Of a DNA stretch of 64,000 bases, positions 8,291 to 16,069 are shown piece by piece (position 1 is the stretch's first letter; each line of letters starts with the position of its first letter). A program made the position numbers and the translations under genes. The notes under the pieces are model-generated. The model worked only from the letters and a program-made list of their open reading frames with translations. It was not told the origin of the DNA and ran no database searches. Source of the DNA: Ahniella sp. (lineage in GTDB: Bacteria > Pseudomonadota > Gammaproteobacteria > Xanthomonadales > Ahniellaceae); the NCBI GenBank assembly GCA_016712105.1, contig JADJRU010000019.1, positions 31,731 through 95,730 of the forward strand. Direction: 5' to 3'.

Positions 8291-8598
8291 TGCGGAGTGT
8301 CTGCGGAGTGTTTGCGGAGTGTCCGGACGCGAAATCGGCAAACACTCCGCAAACGCAACCGCCTGCTGCAAAGTCGGTTAGGCGGGGCATGCGGAGTGTT
8401 GCGGAGTGTTGCGGAGTGTTTTTCCCATACAGCTCATGCGTGTGCGTGCGCGCATGTGCGCGCGCATGCGCGTGCGCGCGCATAGGATAAGAGAAACACT
8501 CCGCAACACTCCGCAACGCCTCCAACCCGCTGTCGGGGGCGCCGTTAGCTTGCGGACGCAACAAAATGTTCCTACCGCAAACACTCCGCAACACTCCG
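8291..8598. repeat. Iteron cluster GCGGAGTGT, candidate replication origin of element A
   Basis: The nonamer GCGGAGTGT occurs 11 times without mismatch. Six are on the plus strand (starting 8291, 8302, 8313, 8390, 8400 and 8410) and five are inverted (starting 8341, 8495, 8505, 8580 and 8590). Copies within a group are spaced 10-11 bases, one helical turn. The direct group at 8390-8418 faces the inverted group at 8495-8513 across an alternating purine-pyrimidine tract. The last copy ends 11 bases before the stop of the primase/helicase gene. Phased iterons beside a primase suggest a replication origin bound by an element-encoded protein. Opposed copies could also form hairpins, so a role as a transcription end cannot be excluded. 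Confidence 0.65.
8434..8483. repeat. 50-bp perfect alternating purine-pyrimidine tract
   Basis: All 50 bases alternate pyrimidine and purine, almost entirely CG and CA/TG steps. Such tracts readily adopt left-handed Z-DNA under negative supercoiling. It lies centrally between direct and inverted iteron groups. Element B has a 28-bp tract at the matching place, so the feature is retained while the surrounding sequence changed. Confidence 0.7.
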
Positions 8599-8608
8599 CA
8601 AATTCGCC

Positions 8609-11032
8609 TCATTCTGCTTCCTCCCCGATCGGAAACAGCGCCGCGACGGTCTGCTGTAGCCGGTACTCCCGCGCTTTGGTGTTGCTGTTCTTGGTGATCA
8701 CGACTTCGAGGTCGCCGAACTTCCGGCCGCGCAGACTGCTGAGAGACTTGCCGAGCTTCGCCTTGCGCGCCTGCTCCGACTGCCCGTAGCACGCGAACGC
8801 CACCAGGTCGTGGGCCTCGGCCAATTTCAGTAACTCGCCCACGCCCACAGGGACGCCCTGATGATGCTCCCACCACACCGCAACCAGAGCTGACCATTCC
8901 CCCGACTCGCTGTCGGCCGCCGCATAGAACTCGTCTGCGTCGTCCAAGAAGCCCGGCAACCCGAGGTGCTCGATGATGCCGCCGATGGTCCTGGACCACG
9001 GCTCGAACGACGCGCGGGTCTGCGTGCCATCAGGTCGTCCGGCACACACCCAACTGCGGATGATCGTCAGCACGGCCCTGACCAACGCCACACGGTTCTG
9101 GTACGCCCACTCGCGGATCGATGGATGCTTAAACAACGTCCGCTTCCACGGCTGCGGTTCTTTGGGACTGATCCGGATCCGAATGCAGCGCCGGGCGATC
9201 TCCAATGACAGCGCCGGGTTGTTGCCCGAGGCCAGCCACAGGGCCCGGTTCGGGGGGGTCACCATTTCGGTCTTGCCGAGGATTCGGTCGTCCCAACGGT
9301 CGGTGGTGATCGCGGAGGCCAGCTGTGCGGACGACAGGCCGCCGTCGAGATTGTCGATTGAGATGATTGGACGGCCGCGGCACAGGAGCGCCGTGAGCTT
9401 TTTGCGAGTCTCGTTCTCGTCCTTGGTCAGCGTGGTGCCGTTCGCTGCCTCCCCTATGCAGACGATCGTGATCAGGTCGGCCAGCAGGCTCTTGCCCGAG
9501 CTGGGGACCGGCGCCTCGAGCAGGTGGATGGGAGTCGGTCCCTCAAACGTGCGTCTCACAAACGTCAGCAGGAGCGCGGCCACGGCGTGTGCCCGATCAC
9601 TGTCCGCGGCGAACGGGAAGTCGACCAACAGGTCGTCCAGAAGCAGCGTGCGGGCAGCCTCCAGATCGGCGACAGTCGGACGAACAGGAATCGCGAACTC
9701 GTGCGGATCACCGGGCAGATGCAGCCACAGACGGGCGCCGCTGTGATAGCCGGGCGCACAAATGAGCTCCCAATTGGCGTCGAATACCGGCGTCGTGACC
9801 ACTGACTCTAGTCGAGGCAAATCGTGATGGACATTGACCAGCATGTCGTCCGCAACTGCCCTCGGCGGGGTTGCGTTAGAGAACTTCCCGGTCTCGGTGA
9901 CCTTCACCCAATCCGCTGCGCGGATCAGCTCACCGTACGCCGCCGCGTGGTTGAGATCGGAAATCGCCGGCACAAGATCATCCGCTACCAGTCGGGCAAG
10001 TCGCCCCCCGTGGTTGAAGAGGCGCGGCGGTTCATTCCTCGCAATAAGCTCCCGCCAGCTGTCACGCAAAATCTCAAGAAGCTGACGAGAATTGACACAT
10101 ATTGCATTGCGCTCCACGGGGCAATCGGTCGCCCCCTCCGCATTGGCGTCGCCGCTCGACAGCTTTTCGAATGCAGACTCCGCCAACCCACGCGCCTCAT
10201 CTTCAGGCAACGGCGGGTCGCACCGGTCCTGGTTCGTGGCAAGAACGGCTCCGATCAGTTCAGAGATCCCCAGGCCGCGCGCACGAAGCTGCCATGCCCG
10301 ATCCCTCAGGAACGTGTGGCGGCCTCCCTGTACGATCTTCTCGTCGGCCGCGGTCGACCGATTCCGGCGCTTCCTAGAGGGCTTCTTGACGCGCGCAAGT
10401 TCCTGCAAGAGGCTCACCAAGGCATCGGGCAGTACCGGCGGGGCTTCGAAGTTGTAGCCCTCGTCCAACCAATGATGTCGGCCTTTGTAGCCCTTGACGT
10501 GCTTCGTCACGAAAGAAGGTGGAAGAACGAGGCTGGCGCCGCGGCCGGCCTTCACGTCGACGCTTGGCACAGGGAAGCTCGAGTCGAACATCGGATCTTC
10601 GCGCTGGCGGAAGATGTAGTGGCGTGCTCCGCTGGCGGTCACTGCGACCAGGCCCGTCTTCATGGCCTCTTGCTGGGCTGCGGACAAGCCGTCGATCCAT
10701 GGATTGGGGTCCATCCGGGGACCGTCAGGGCTGGGCAAGAGGTCGACGTCGAAGACAACCAAGCAATCACAGCGACAGACGACCAAGGCTCCAGGGTACT
10801 GCGACCAGAGCTCCTCCGCTCTGGCCGAGTCATTCGTTACGTCTTCATCGCCCTTCCAGCTGCCGCGCATAGGCAACAGCAATTCGTCGGACGTATATCT
10901 GGCTGGGTATAGGCGCAAGTGTGGGCCAATGCCACCTTGCAGCATCTTGCCAACAGCATTCCGCAGTTCCATCTCAGACAGGGGACTCGTCCCCGTCGGG
11001 TTGCGCAGCGGCGCGCCGTTACCGGTGGCCAT
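8609..11032 (-). CDS. Bifunctional primase-polymerase/helicase-like replication protein (element A)
   Basis: The 807-residue protein starts at the ATG at 11032. Residues 30-200 match a Prim-Pol (bifunctional primase/polymerase) domain: F-D-V-D (94-97) supplies the metal-binding acids, followed by H-Y-I-F, V-D-V-K-A-G-R-G and P-P-S-F. A linker with a Lys/Arg patch leads to a P-loop ATPase domain with Walker A-like A-P-V-P-S-S-G-K-S (507-515) and Walker B-like P-I-I-S-I-D-N (555-561). The protein would prime and unwind element DNA. Its C-terminal 500 residues are closely related to the B-element protein at 41971-43488, which lacks the Prim-Pol part. The gene follows the small Cys-rich gene, overlapping it by 14 bases, and ends next to the iterons. 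Confidence 0.85.
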   Translation of the reverse strand: MATGNGAPLRNPTGTSPLSEMELRNAVGKMLQGGIGPHLRLYPARYTSDELLLPMRGSWKGDEDVTNDSARAEELWSQYPGALVVCRCDCLVVFDVDLLPSPDGPRMDPNPWIDGLSAAQQEAMKTGLVAVTASGARHYIFRQREDPMFDSSFPVPSVDVKAGRGASLVLPPSFVTKHVKGYKGRHHWLDEGYNFEAPPVLPDALVSLLQELARVKKPSRKRRNRSTAADEKIVQGGRHTFLRDRAWQLRARGLGISELIGAVLATNQDRCDPPLPEDEARGLAESAFEKLSSGDANAEGATDCPVERNAICVNSRQLLEILRDSWRELIARNEPPRLFNHGGRLARLVADDLVPAISDLNHAAAYGELIRAADWVKVTETGKFSNATPPRAVADDMLVNVHHDLPRLESVVTTPVFDANWELICAPGYHSGARLWLHLPGDPHEFAIPVRPTVADLEAARTLLLDDLLVDFPFAADSDRAHAVAALLLTFVRRTFEGPTPIHLLEAPVPSSGKSLLADLITIVCIGEAANGTTLTKDENETRKKLTALLCRGRPIISIDNLDGGLSSAQLASAITTDRWDDRILGKTEMVTPPNRALWLASGNNPALSLEIARRCIRIRISPKEPQPWKRTLFKHPSIREWAYQNRVALVRAVLTIIRSWVCAGRPDGTQTRASFEPWSRTIGGIIEHLGLPGFLDDADEFYAAADSESGEWSALVAVWWEHHQGVPVGVGELLKLAEAHDLVAFACYGQSEQARKAKLGKSLSSLRGRKFGDLEVVITKNSNTKAREYRLQQTVAALFPIGEEAE

Positions 11033-11336
11033 GGGCAGCGCTCCCGATTGTCTGATCCTGCTCGGTGACTCCATGTTCGCATCGAGCCGCACCCTGCAGC
11101 TGAGCCAACAGGCGGACGATCGCCGGGTGCTGGTTGTCGTCCGTGCCCTCGGGCGGCGCGTGGACCTGCGCGCCACACTTGACACAGGCCCGTCCGTGGA
11201 TCGCGTCCAGGGCCTGGGCCAAGTCCCAGACCGCCTCATCGGGGATCGGGTAGATGGCGACCACCCCGCCCAGGGCCAGAGCCGCTTCTTCGAAGGCCGC
11301 GGTCAGAGCCTGCTTGCACCGACATTCGTCAGTCAT
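11019..11336 (-). CDS. Small cysteine-containing protein (element A)
   Basis: The 105-residue product has an N-terminal C-R-C, a C-V-K-C-G pair near residue 52 and a C-E-H-G near residue 87, so it may bind zinc. The rest is acidic and helical. AAGGGGG lies upstream of its ATG. It overlaps the sigma-like gene by 8 bases and the primase gene by 14, so the three are probably translated together. The function is unknown; its place beside the replication gene suggests a regulatory or accessory role. Element B has a small gene in the matching position (43596-43880), but the sequences do not obviously align. Confidence 0.6.
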   Translation of the reverse strand: MTDECRCKQALTAAFEEAALALGGVVAIYPIPDEAVWDLAQALDAIHGRACVKCGAQVHAPPEGTDDNQHPAIVRLLAQLQGAARCEHGVTEQDQTIGSAAHGHR

Positions 11337-12225
11337 CGTACGGTCCCCCTTTCTCGAGAATCTTCTTTATCCTTTTAAGGGGGGTCTCTGTGCGCTGGGG
11401 GGACAAGAATTTTGGGTCTGTGCTGAGATATTGCAGGGCACGCCGACGGCCCTGCTTTGCCGCCGCATAGCTCAGCCCCAAGCTGTCGGCCATTTCCTGG
11501 ATCGAGCGGTCGTACTGGGCGCATCCGATCAGAACCAGGGCGCCGGCCCGGGGGATCCTTCTCCGCTGGACGAGGATCTCGATGTATGCGAGGGCCCAAT
11601 CGCGGTCGTGGCGGTAATCGACGTCGGCGAGTCCCCAGTCGGTGGCCCCGGGATCGCGAAGCCCCACCCCGTCACCGTCGTCATGTGCTTCTTCCTCGTC
11701 GACGATTAGGTGACGGCGCTTTCTGGACAATTTGTGCTCCTGCAAGTAGTGTCGACGTACTTCGTGCTGGACGTCGTTGAGAATCTTCTGCCCGAGGCAC
11801 TTGGGACGTCGGTCAACGTCAATCCGGTCCAGTGCGCGCAGGTACGCCCAGAAGACACTTGAAGCCAGACTGTTGCGATCCTCGTCGAGCGCCCGCAGCC
11901 GCGTGGATAGTCGATCGAGATGGGGCCACAAGACGAACAAGAGTGGGTCATATCCGGTGGCCCGCGGATTCCGCTTGAACTCCAGGAGCAGTGGTCGCAC
12001 GACGGCATCGGCCGTTTCGCCCCAGATCCCGACTCTGCTCAACCAGAGACGGGCGTCGTCCCATGTCGCAAAATTGACGTAGGGTGATGTGGGATAACCG
12101 CGCATCAACTGTTCAAGTGCCTCGCGACTGGGAGCCGGCACCCCACCGGGCAGCCCCTGCGAAGAACGTGACGACCGCCTGAGACTGCGACCGCCGGTCT
12201 TGTTGACTTGACGACGTGACGCCAT
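11329..12225 (-). CDS. Sigma-70-like regulatory factor (element A)
   Basis: The protein has 298 residues. The last third carries a region-4-like helix-turn-helix (S-I-Q-E-M-A-D-S-L-G-L-S-Y-A-A-A-K-Q-G-R-R-R-A-L). The middle has helical segments with W-A-Y-L-R-A-L-D-R and H-E-V-R-R-H-Y resembling region 2. The first 40 residues are basic and low complexity. Family members direct RNA polymerase to element promoters; late-gene control is a likely job. The start at 12225 has AGGAGG, partly buried in an 8-bp hairpin. Element B carries a shorter sigma-like gene in the same position. Sigma identity is clear from region 4, weaker from region 2. Confidence 0.65.
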   Translation of the reverse strand: MASRRQVNKTGGRSLRRSSRSSQGLPGGVPAPSREALEQLMRGYPTSPYVNFATWDDARLWLSRVGIWGETADAVVRPLLLEFKRNPRATGYDPLLFVLWPHLDRLSTRLRALDEDRNSLASSVFWAYLRALDRIDVDRRPKCLGQKILNDVQHEVRRHYLQEHKLSRKRRHLIVDEEEAHDDGDGVGLRDPGATDWGLADVDYRHDRDWALAYIEILVQRRRIPRAGALVLIGCAQYDRSIQEMADSLGLSYAAAKQGRRRALQYLSTDPKFLSPQRTETPLKRIKKILEKGGPYDD

Positions 12226-12226
12226 G

Positions 12227-12251
12227 CCCGCCTCCTCGTTGCCGAGGCGGG
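12227..12251 (-). promoter_or_regulatory. Hairpin covering the ribosome-binding site of the sigma-like gene
   Basis: In the minus-strand transcript, CCCGCCTC (12251-12244) pairs perfectly with GAGGCGGG (12234-12227) across a nine-base loop. The second arm contains part of the AGGAGG site and ends one base before the ATG. Folding would hide the ribosome-binding site, so translation could depend on unfolding by temperature, a ligand, a protein, or ribosomes arriving from upstream. Confidence 0.4.
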
Positions 12252-12391
12252 GGCCGTCGTGGTGTCGCGCGAGCCGGGCATGACCGTGTCACGAAGAAGG
12301 GAGCCGCCGTGAGGCCGCCAGCTGGCGACATCCACAACGACTCCCGGTGCTCGGTAAGCCTGTTGCCTGGTGTCTTTCGCTATCGCGCGGG

Positions 12392-12724
12392 TTACGCGCG
12401 ATCCTTCGCGATCACGATCATCGAGACGGGTAGCCCGTCTTCGAACTTCAGCTCTTCGATGTCCATCGAGATTTCGCGGTCAAATATCGCAAAGAGCTCG
12501 ACGACATCGCGTTTGAGTTCGCGCATCTGGCGTTGGTCTGGCCGGTAGGATTCGGCACCGCGGCCAAATCGGTGCGAGCGCTTCACCATTGGGGGGGGAT
12601 CGAAAACGGGTTCGCCTTGGCGGACACTGAGACCCAAGATCCGGCCGAAGGCGTTGTCGTGCATGTTCTGTAGGAGGCGGGCTCGCGCTGGCGACAGATT
12701 GGACTCACTGGTGACGTTGGTCAT
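12392..12724 (-). CDS. Hypothetical protein of element A regulatory block
   Basis: This 110-residue protein is not recognised. The ATG at 12724 has GGGAGGA eight bases upstream. The sequence is mixed and largely helical (R-Q-M-R-E-L-K-R-D-V-V-E-L-F), ending in an acidic-hydrophobic strand region (F-E-D-G-L-P-V-S-M-I-V-I-A-K-D). There is no membrane segment or cysteine. It precedes the sigma-like gene by about 170 bases in the same direction. A small regulator is plausible, but the sequence does not show a DNA-binding motif. Confidence 0.55.
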   Translation of the reverse strand: MTNVTSESNLSPARARLLQNMHDNAFGRILGLSVRQGEPVFDPPPMVKRSHRFGRGAESYRPDQRQMRELKRDVVELFAIFDREISMDIEELKFEDGLPVSMIVIAKDRA

Positions 12725-12872
12725 GACGGTCCTCCCGGATGGTTGCCCGTTGTGCGGCCAATGCCGCGTTGACGGGTACATCCGTAATGGAGGATTCGAG
12801 CGGTTATTGGGAATAGAACGGGAATGGTTTGGGCGGAATTAGGGGCGCTGCATCTGGTAAGCAGTCAATGCG

Positions 12873-13601
12873 TTACGTTTTGATGGGCATGATCAGGACC
12901 CACGAAACGTTGTCAGGGGGATCGAACTCGAAGCTGCGCAGCTCGCTCGAATATTTTTTGCAATTATGCAGCAGGGTGTACAATCGTGGGCCGCGGTTGA
13001 TGTCCAATTTTTTACGCATGGAGTCAAACAGCCTAATCGCTGAGTTTGGATCACATGACCCCCCGTCAGCTCGCATGCTACATGGTCGACCAAATCCACC
13101 CTTGACGACGTATTCGCGGAACATCGCTAGCTCGGCAGCGGTCGGTTTCGCCTCTTGATGAGGCTCACTTTCGCTTGCACGCTTGTAGCACTTGAGCGCA
13201 ATGCCATCGATGAAGAAATCGTAGGACCCACGATCCTCACAAAGGGCCAGATAGGCGCTCTTGGCCATGGGCACGCTCCCATGATGGGAGCCATTAACGG
13301 TTGCGTATTCCGGGACGTCGACCCGAAGTTGGGTCTTCCTCGTTGGCGCTCTCGGCACCGCAGCTACCTCGACGCGACTGCCGCAAGCAGCGGCAGCATC
13401 GCAAGCGCCGTTACTGGGAATACCTTGGTGTTCATTCTTACCTTTTGTGTTAACGGAACTCGGCGCTATGCCCGAGCCGCCATCGAAACCCCAGCGCGAG
13501 CTAACCGGGGCAATCCCAAGCTTTTCCTGCATTCGCAGCTCGGATTGTATCTTGAAGAGTTGACCATCTGGAGTATTGCCGTAGCCATTGAGGAAGGTCA
13601 A
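12873..13601 (-). CDS. Hypothetical protein at the head of the element A minus-strand block
   Basis: The 242-residue frame begins with TTG at 13601, behind a GAGAAGG. The N-terminal 100 residues are low-complexity and might be untranslated if a later start is used. The C-terminal 140 residues look globular: Y-L-A-L-C-E-D-R-G, then F-R-E-Y-V-V-K-G-G-F-G-R-P, and C-K-K-Y-S-S-E-L-R-S-F-E-F-D-P-P. I do not recognise the family. Its place at the divergence of the two blocks matches a master regulator, as does gene 44711-45811 in element B, but no clear homology to that gene is visible. Confidence 0.5.
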   Translation of the reverse strand: MTFLNGYGNTPDGQLFKIQSELRMQEKLGIAPVSSRWGFDGGSGIAPSSVNTKGKNEHQGIPSNGACDAAAACGSRVEVAAVPRAPTRKTQLRVDVPEYATVNGSHHGSVPMAKSAYLALCEDRGSYDFFIDGIALKCYKRASESEPHQEAKPTAAELAMFREYVVKGGFGRPCSMRADGGSCDPNSAIRLFDSMRKKLDINRGPRLYTLLHNCKKYSSELRSFEFDPPDNVSWVLIMPIKT

Positions 13602-14017
13602 CCGGGCAACGCCTTCTCAATTTCACGTAATGATCGCGCGCCGTCAGTCCAAAACCGATCGCCGGCGAATGCGGTGCTGACGCCGGCGTGCTCTCGATTT
13701 ACTGCATGGCGATGGCTCTGGGTGCTCCATCAATCCGACTCCTTCAGGTTTTGCTCCCAATCCGCAGGAGACGAATGCCGAGAGTCCAGCAAGGGCCCTG
13801 CAAGCGATGACCCGCCCAGGCGGCGGTCGGACCAATCCCGTCCTGCCCACAATACTAGCCGTTTGTCGGAGCGCCGCAATGTCGGCACCGCCAGCCACGG
13901 CGTCGCGTTGGAGTGCCGAACTTCATTGGTACAAGATCAAAGCTCGTTCACCATACCCAGGTCGAAGACATTGGCGTCAAAATATCTGTCCCCGGTCGGC
14001 GACGGCCCTCCCCATAT
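13602..14017. other. Divergent control region of element A
   Basis: About 415 bases separate the leftward regulatory block from the rightward recombinase block. No gene with a ribosome-binding site is seen. Promoters for both directions are expected here, but I could not pick a convincing -35/-10 pair. Confidence 0.35.
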
Positions 14018-14272
14018 ATGGATATGGAAGTCAGCCGAAATTCAGCGGCCAGGTTGGAGATGCCGGAGCCGGCCGCCACGGTTCACTCAATAGCCGCGAC
14101 GCTTGCCGCCGGCTACCTGCGTTTGCAGCGCCAACGGGCCGCTAACCACCCGCAAAATGGCCCGCCGCAAACACATACAGATCGCCCTTATATAGCTGGA
14201 CCTGTGGCCGCCCATGAGGCATATATTGTTATCCCACAACGAGTTGCCACAGCACCAGAGGAAGCGCCATGA
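14018..14272 (+). CDS. Small LAAGYLR-motif protein (element A)
   Basis: The core I-A-A-T-L-A-A-G-Y-L-R-L-Q-R is matched by I-A-V-I-L-A-A-G-Y-L-R-H-I in the element B gene at 46236-46514, also first in its rightward block. The stop overlaps the next gene's ATG (ATGA), which supports translation. After the motif the sequence is proline-rich and unstructured. Short proteins with this motif precede DUF2924/recombinase modules in other bacteria as I recall them; I infer the same here. The start is uncertain, and ATG codons at 14024 and 14060 are alternatives. The function is unknown. Confidence 0.45.
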   Translation: MDMEVSRNSAARLEMPEPAATVHSIAATLAAGYLRLQRQRAANHPQNGPPQTHTDRPYIAGPVAAHEAYIVIPQRVATAPEEAP

Positions 14273-14742
14273 CTCCCGAGGAGCCCAAAAACGCGAGCCG
14301 ATTAACCAACGCCACCCGCAGCCGCCTCCGCGACCAGCTGGCTTCGGGCGCCGACGACACGAACCCCGATTTCCTGTATTCGACAACAGCCACCGCCCTG
14401 CTCCTGGCCGTCGAGGCCGGCCTGATCGACCCCGTCAGCCTGGCGCGCGCCGAGTTGGCGGGCCGCGGACTGGATGCCAACGGCGACTGGGTCGGCTTCG
14501 CCGGCGCCCGCCAGATCCACTTGGGCCTGGCGGTCGCCGACTGCACCGACACCAATGCCGCGCAAGTGGCGGTCGCCGAAGCCGCGCGCCGCTTCCTCCA
14601 TATTGAATCGCTCGCAAGCCGAAACGCCGATGCCCTGGATTTTCACGAGCTGGCCGTTTGGTCGATCCGTGAGGCGCTGGCCGCGGCATTCGAGGCGGGC
14701 GCCGCGTCCGCCACCAACCACACAACCACACAGGAGGACTGA
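14269..14742 (+). CDS. Conserved protein of the recombinase module (element A)
   Basis: This 157-residue, mostly helical protein has a clear counterpart in element B (46526-46999), with shared segments T-R-S-R, D-P-x-F-L-Y-S, G-G-L-I-D-P, N-R-G-L-D and N-A-D-A-L-D-F-H-x-L-A-V-W-S-I-R-E-A-L. GAGGAAG lies upstream of its ATG. It overlaps the preceding LAAGYLR gene. The family is not one I can name. Its constant place upstream of DUF2924 and the recombinase suggests a role in recombination or its control. Confidence 0.75.
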   Translation: MTPEEPKNASRLTNATRSRLRDQLASGADDTNPDFLYSTTATALLLAVEAGLIDPVSLARAELAGRGLDANGDWVGFAGARQIHLGLAVADCTDTNAAQVAVAEAARRFLHIESLASRNADALDFHELAVWSIREALAAAFEAGAASATNHTTTQED

Positions 14743-14743
14743 C

Positions 14744-14959
14744 ATGAAATCTCCCCAAGACTGGATGGTCGCGACGGCTCTCATCGACGCGCTCAGATTG
14801 CCGGGCGTGTCGACGGCCGACGTGTTCGCGGAAAATGGGGTTACCGTAACGCGCGCTGAAAACCTTGGAACATACGGCATGCAAACACTCAACGCCGGCC
14901 TGGTCATCACGCTCGACGACGGCACCGAGTACATCGTGACTGTCACTCGGATCCGGTAA
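14744..14959 (+). CDS. Small hypothetical protein, 71 residues
   Basis: An AGGAGG seven bases before the ATG and a one-base gap from the preceding stop show it is translated with its neighbours. The protein looks like a compact alpha/beta fold, with D-W-M-V-A-T-A-L-I-D-A-L-R-L-P and a C-terminal strand pair (V-I-T-L-D-D-G-T-E-Y-I-V-T-V-T). Element B lacks it. No function can be assigned. Confidence 0.65.
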   Translation: MKSPQDWMVATALIDALRLPGVSTADVFAENGVTVTRAENLGTYGMQTLNAGLVITLDDGTEYIVTVTRIR

Positions 14960-14970
14960 GGGGGTTCGAC

Positions 14971-15192
14971 GTGAGCATCTACCTGCAGACGATCCGCGAG
15001 GCCCTGGCCCGCACCGGCCGGGCGGGAGCCGCCGATCCCCGCCACGTCGAGGCATGGATGCGCCTCGAGCACGGCTGCTTGGACGGCCTGTCCCGGCAGC
15101 AGTTCACGGAAGAAGTCACGATCGCACTGCAGTGCGTCGCTGCCGCCCCTGCGGCCGACAGCGAGGCGCTCGCAGCCAGCTTCGGGCTCTAG
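14971..15192 (+). CDS. Small hypothetical protein, 73 residues
   Basis: It starts with GTG behind AAGGGGG. The product is helical (Y-L-Q-T-I-R-E-A-L-A-R-T, then H-V-E-A-W-M-R-L-E-H-G-C-L-D-G-L) and has no membrane segment. It lies 11 bases after the preceding gene and 17 before the Lys-rich DUF2924-tail gene. It is absent from the B module. The family is not recognised. Confidence 0.6.
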   Translation: MSIYLQTIREALARTGRAGAADPRHVEAWMRLEHGCLDGLSRQQFTEEVTIALQCVAAAPAADSEALAASFGL

Positions 15193-15209
15193 AACGAGGA
15201 GGACCGACA

Positions 15210-15560
15210 ATGTCGACCAAGAAGACAGCCACCAAGAAGACGACCAGCAAGAAGGCCCCGACCAGCAAGTCGAAGAACGTCTCCGCAAAGCGCAAGAAGC
15301 CCGCAGCGAAGCGCCCGGCACCCGCCGAGGCAACGGCCCGCCCCCGTGACCCGAACGCGCCGGCGATTGGCACGACGCTCAAGCGCTCGTTCAAGGGCCA
15401 GGACATCATGGTCAAGGTCACGGCAGACGGATTCGTCTTCGGCGAACTGGCCTTCAGCAGCCTCTCGGCCGTCGCCCGTCACATCACCGGCTACATGGTC
15501 TCGGGGCCCGTGTTCTTCAAGTTGGTCGAGCCGAAGCGCGCGGCCAAGGCGGCCAAGTGA
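15210..15560 (+). CDS. Histone-like Lys/Ala tail fused to a DUF2924-type C-terminal domain (element A)
   Basis: Residues 1-50 are a Lys/Thr/Ser/Ala/Pro tail like bacterial histone H1-type proteins, expected to coat DNA. Residues 55-110 (G-T-T-L-K-R-S-F-K-G-Q, then S-L-S-A-V-A-R-H-I-T-G, ending S-G-P-V-F-F-K-L) repeat the C-terminal domain of the DUF2924 protein encoded next. The S-x-S-A-x-A-x-x-I-T-G signature also resembles RAMA domains, which are proposed to read modified bases. The element's own methyltransferase makes that idea attractive but untested. The ATG follows GAGGAGG. Its stop overlaps the next start by one base (TGATG). The B copy is at 47028-47396. Confidence 0.7.
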   Translation: MSTKKTATKKTTSKKAPTSKSKNVSAKRKKPAAKRPAPAEATARPRDPNAPAIGTTLKRSFKGQDIMVKVTADGFVFGELAFSSLSAVARHITGYMVSGPVFFKLVEPKRAAKAAK

Positions 15561-16069
15561 TGAGCGGCCCATCGATCGCCGCTCAAGTCGTGGCCCTCAG
15601 CCAGTTGAACGTCTCCCAGCTGCGCGAGCGGTGGCGCGATCTTTTCGGCGAGGAGACCAAGCAGCGCCACCGTCAGTATTTGGTCAAGCGCATCGCGTGG
15701 GAGTTGCAGCGGCGCGAGAGCGGCGAGGAGCTGTCGCCCGAAGCCCTCAAGCGGCTCGACGAATTGCAGGACGAGTTCCGCAATTCGCCGCCCTCGGAGT
15801 GGTTCAAGGGCGCCAGGCACAACCGGCCGCAGGCGGCACCTGCGCGCGCCAAGCGCCGGCCGGTGACGGCGGCCACGGCGCCGAAGCAGGGCACCGTGCT
15901 GACCCGCGACTACAAAGGCCAGAAGATCACGGTCACGGTCCGCGGCCCCCGCGAATTTGAGTGGAACGACGAAATCTACACTTCACTGTCGGCGGCAGCC
16001 AAGGCCATCACCGGCAGCCACTGCTCGGGGATCGCGTTCTTCGGACTCAACAAGAAGGGAGGCGTCTGA
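15560..16069 (+). CDS. DUF2924 family protein (element A)
   Basis: The 169-residue protein has the two parts typical of DUF2924. The N-terminal helical domain contains L-R-E-R-W-R-D-L-F-G, Y-L-V-K-R-I-A-W-E-L-Q-R and S-P-E-A-L-K-R-L-D-E-L. The C-terminal domain contains Y-K-G-Q-K-I-T-V-T-V, E-F-E-W-N-D, then S-L-S-A-A-A-K-A-I-T-G and F-F-G-L. The family is usually found just upstream of a large serine recombinase in mobile elements; its biochemical role is not established. A DNA-contacting partner or directionality factor is a reasonable inference. The B copy (47396-47908) is close to identical over long stretches, even at base level. Confidence 0.85.
   Translation: MSGPSIAAQVVALSQLNVSQLRERWRDLFGEETKQRHRQYLVKRIAWELQRRESGEELSPEALKRLDELQDEFRNSPPSEWFKGARHNRPQAAPARAKRRPVTAATAPKQGTVLTRDYKGQKITVTVRGPREFEWNDEIYTSLSAAAKAITGSHCSGIAFFGLNKKGGV

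Noticed and set aside
7910..8490. Several open frames on both strands in the A origin region
   Set aside because: They overlap each other and the repeats, and their translations are low-complexity (runs of Cys-Ala-Arg from the alternating tract). No start site supports them.
8281..8600. CRISPR-like array of short repeats
   Set aside because: Repeat units are 9-11 bases, partly abutting and in both orientations, without unique spacers of constant length and without cas genes. They fit iterons instead.
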